Origin: Paraburkholderia sp. UYCP14C
GTDB lineage: Bacteria; Pseudomonadota; Gammaproteobacteria; Burkholderiales; Burkholderiaceae
Length of the DNA: 64,000 nucleotides
Assembly: GCF_004197395.1 (NCBI RefSeq)
Contig: NZ_SELS01000002.1
Span: 186,001 to 250,000 of the forward strand
Direction of reading: 5' to 3'
A program made the position numbers and the translations under genes. Numbering within the stretch: position 1 is the stretch's first letter; every line of letters begins with the position of its first letter. The notes under the pieces are model-generated. The model ran no database searches, had not been told where the DNA came from, and worked only from the letters and a program-made list of their open reading frames with translations. Shown in pieces: positions 62,309 to 64,000 of the stretch.

Positions 62309-63910
62309 TCAAATCACGCGAAAGCCGTGCGTGCCGTCGCGCGCGAGTTGTGCGACGAGCCCATGCTCCCATTCCAGATACGCGCTCATCGCTTCGCGTG
62401 CGTTCTCCGTGCCCTCGTACGGCCGCTGATAACGATCGATGCGTGGCGACGCCATTCGCGTGCCGCCCGACTCCACGGGCAGGCCCGCGTCGATCCACGC
62501 GATCGTGCCGCCGCGCAGCACCTGCACCGGCCGCCGGGTCGCCGCGGCGAGTTCCGGCGCGACGAAGCGCGCGATCACGTCGCTGCCGCAGGTGAGCACA
62601 TAGCGCTTCGCGTCGGGCAGCGTACGCAGCGCATCGGCGAGCTGGCTGCGAATCACGAACCACGCGCCCGGGACATGCCGCGTCAGATAGTCCGCGCTGC
62701 TCGTGAAATCGAGCACCACGGTACCCGGCGACTGCAGCAGCGCGGCGAGCTCGGCCGGCGCGATGTCGTCGACGTCGGGCGGCGTGACCGCGTAACGCGC
62801 GGGCGGCGCCATGCCCTTCTCGGCGAAATCGGCCGCCGTCAGGCCGTCGACCACGTACGCCTCGACGTTCATCTGCGCGAGCCACGACGCGGTCATGTTC
62901 GCGCGCACGCCGTCGTTGTCCGCGAGGATCACGCGCGCGCCGCGCACCGTCACGAACAGGTCGGTTTCCTGCACGAGCTGGCCGCCCGGCGCACTGCGAA
63001 AACCAGGCACGTGGCCCGCCTCGTATTCCTCGGGCGTACGCACGTCGAAGCGATACACGGTGCGCACCGCTTCGTCGGCCCAGCGACGCGCTTCATCGCG
63101 CGAGGTGCGGCGCACGCGCGCCCGATCGGCGACCGCGCGCGCGCCTTCGGCCGCGGCGAGACGGGAAGCGTCGTCGACCCCGCCTTCGACGCGCCGCGAG
63201 CTGCCATGAGCGAGCGGCTGACCGGCGAGCGTCCAGCCCATCGTGCCGTTGCGCAGCGCCGCGACTGGATTCGGCACCCCCGCATTGATCAGCGACTGCG
63301 CGCCGATGATGCTGCGCGTGCGCCCCGCGCAATTGACGATGATGCGCGTGGCCGGATCCGGCGCGAGCTGCCGCGCGCGCAACACCAGCTCCGCGCCCGG
63401 CACGCTGATGCTGCCGGGGATGTTCATGGTCTGAAACTCGTCGAAGCGGCGCGCGTCGAGCACGACGACATCGGCCTCGCGATCGAGCAGCGCCTGCACC
63501 TGCTGCGCGGACAGCGACGGCGTATGACGCACGCTTTCAACCAGTTCGCCGAACGCCTTGCTCGGCACGTTGACGTCCCTGAACAACTCGCCGCCCGCTT
63601 CGCGCCAGCCTTGCAGGCCGCCTTCGAGCAATGCGACGTTGGTATAGCCGAGTTCGGTGAGACGCTCGGCCGCGCGCCTCGCGAGGCCCTCGCCGGCATC
63701 GAACACGACGATCGGCAGCGCCGGGCGCGGCAACCGAACCGGCGCGTCGAGTTCGAGCCGCGACAGCGGCAGATTGGCGGCAAACAACGGATGGCTGCGC
63801 GCGTGCGGATCTTCCTCACGCACGTCGACGAGCGCGATCTCCTCGCGGTCGAGCAAGGCGTGGCACACGTCCTGGTATGACCGGGTACGAAATTCTTTGA
63901 CGACATTCAT
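62309..63910 (-). CDS. Four-domain rhodanese-like sulfurtransferase
   Basis: A 533-residue cytoplasmic protein made of four rhodanese modules (about residues 1-115, 125-235, 270-370 and 380-490). The catalytic Cys is present in module 2 (C194, VNCAGRTRS) and module 4 (C441, LTCGSDVIA). It is replaced by Asp in modules 1 (VVFDAGEG) and 3 (VILADNDGVR). The second and fourth could carry persulfide and transfer sulfur, with the others as structural partners. Proteins of this size act as sulfurtransferases or in thiosulfate metabolism; the acceptor is unknown. The ATG at 63910 is preceded by GGAG about 11 bases upstream. No sulfur-pathway gene is adjacent within the window. Confidence 0.85.
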   Translation of the reverse strand: MNVVKEFRTRSYQDVCHALLDREEIALVDVREEDPHARSHPLFAANLPLSRLELDAPVRLPRPALPIVVFDAGEGLARRAAERLTELGYTNVALLEGGLQGWREAGGELFRDVNVPSKAFGELVESVRHTPSLSAQQVQALLDREADVVVLDARRFDEFQTMNIPGSISVPGAELVLRARQLAPDPATRIIVNCAGRTRSIIGAQSLINAGVPNPVAALRNGTMGWTLAGQPLAHGSSRRVEGGVDDASRLAAAEGARAVADRARVRRTSRDEARRWADEAVRTVYRFDVRTPEEYEAGHVPGFRSAPGGQLVQETDLFVTVRGARVILADNDGVRANMTASWLAQMNVEAYVVDGLTAADFAEKGMAPPARYAVTPPDVDDIAPAELAALLQSPGTVVLDFTSSADYLTRHVPGAWFVIRSQLADALRTLPDAKRYVLTCGSDVIARFVAPELAAATRRPVQVLRGGTIAWIDAGLPVESGGTRMASPRIDRYQRPYEGTENAREAMSAYLEWEHGLVAQLARDGTHGFRVI

Positions 63911-64000
63911 GGGATCAGGAACTCCTTCGCTTCATTCCAGATTTCCGGCAACGGGTCGCGTTGCCGCGTCGATACTTAACCGTACACTCGAATTCCGATT

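Overview
The window is chromosomal DNA from a high-GC beta-proteobacterium, most probably Burkholderia sensu lato (Paraburkholderia/Burkholderia). This rests on the strong G/C bias at third codon positions, the long shadow frames it produces, and gene content: recC-recB-recD, mdtABC, an arginine succinyltransferase operon with two AstA-type subunits next to a HisQMP-like ABC transporter and an AraC-type ArgR, FUSC exporters and HDOD/EAL signalling proteins. I see no rRNA, tRNA, CRISPR array, phage or intact insertion sequence. Organism and family names come from recognising translated motifs, not from a search.

Layout. 0-4 kb: a small conserved protein, an ABM-type monooxygenase, a c-di-GMP phosphodiesterase (EAL), the ribosome-rescue hydrolase ArfB and a VC0807-type membrane protein. 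4-13 kb: recC, recB and recD on the minus strand, joined by ATGA overlaps. 13-24.6 kb: a FUSC exporter, an Lrp-type regulator divergent from a cysteine dioxygenase, a large MscS channel, an Rrf2 regulator with an NAD(P)-binding protein, a lipoprotein and an orphan CHASE3 histidine kinase. 25-27 kb: amt behind a sigma-54/NtrC-like promoter, then crcB behind a fluoride riboswitch. 27-31.5 kb: an amidase, an MFS carrier, an AT-richer stretch of about 1 kb with a strong terminator, and an IclR regulator. 32-40 kb: an mdtABC tripartite RND pump. 40-47.6 kb: a membrane protein, a periplasmic peroxiredoxin, and four c-di-GMP/HDOD signalling genes in a row. 48-60 kb: a minus-strand arginine/ornithine module in the order hisQ, hisM, hisP, argR, astC, aruF, astA, astD, astB, astE, argT, covering import, regulation and catabolism to glutamate and succinate. 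60-64 kb: a patatin-like hydrolase, a BamE-like lipoprotein, a candidate small RNA with a terminator, and a four-domain rhodanese protein.

The most rewarding non-coding signals are: the fluoride riboswitch ahead of crcB; the sigma-54 promoter with an NtrC-like site ahead of amt; a perfect 12-bp inverted repeat and a partial copy ahead of the two genes of the Rrf2 locus; an Lrp-box match between lrp and the cysteine dioxygenase gene; 11-bp phased repeats ahead of astC; and two terminator-ended regions (30.3 and 62.0 kb) that may encode small RNAs. I did not find a clearly undescribed multi-gene system. The least explained parts are the c-di-GMP/HDOD block at 41-47.6 kb, the AT-rich interval at 29.7-30.6 kb and the two small-RNA candidates.
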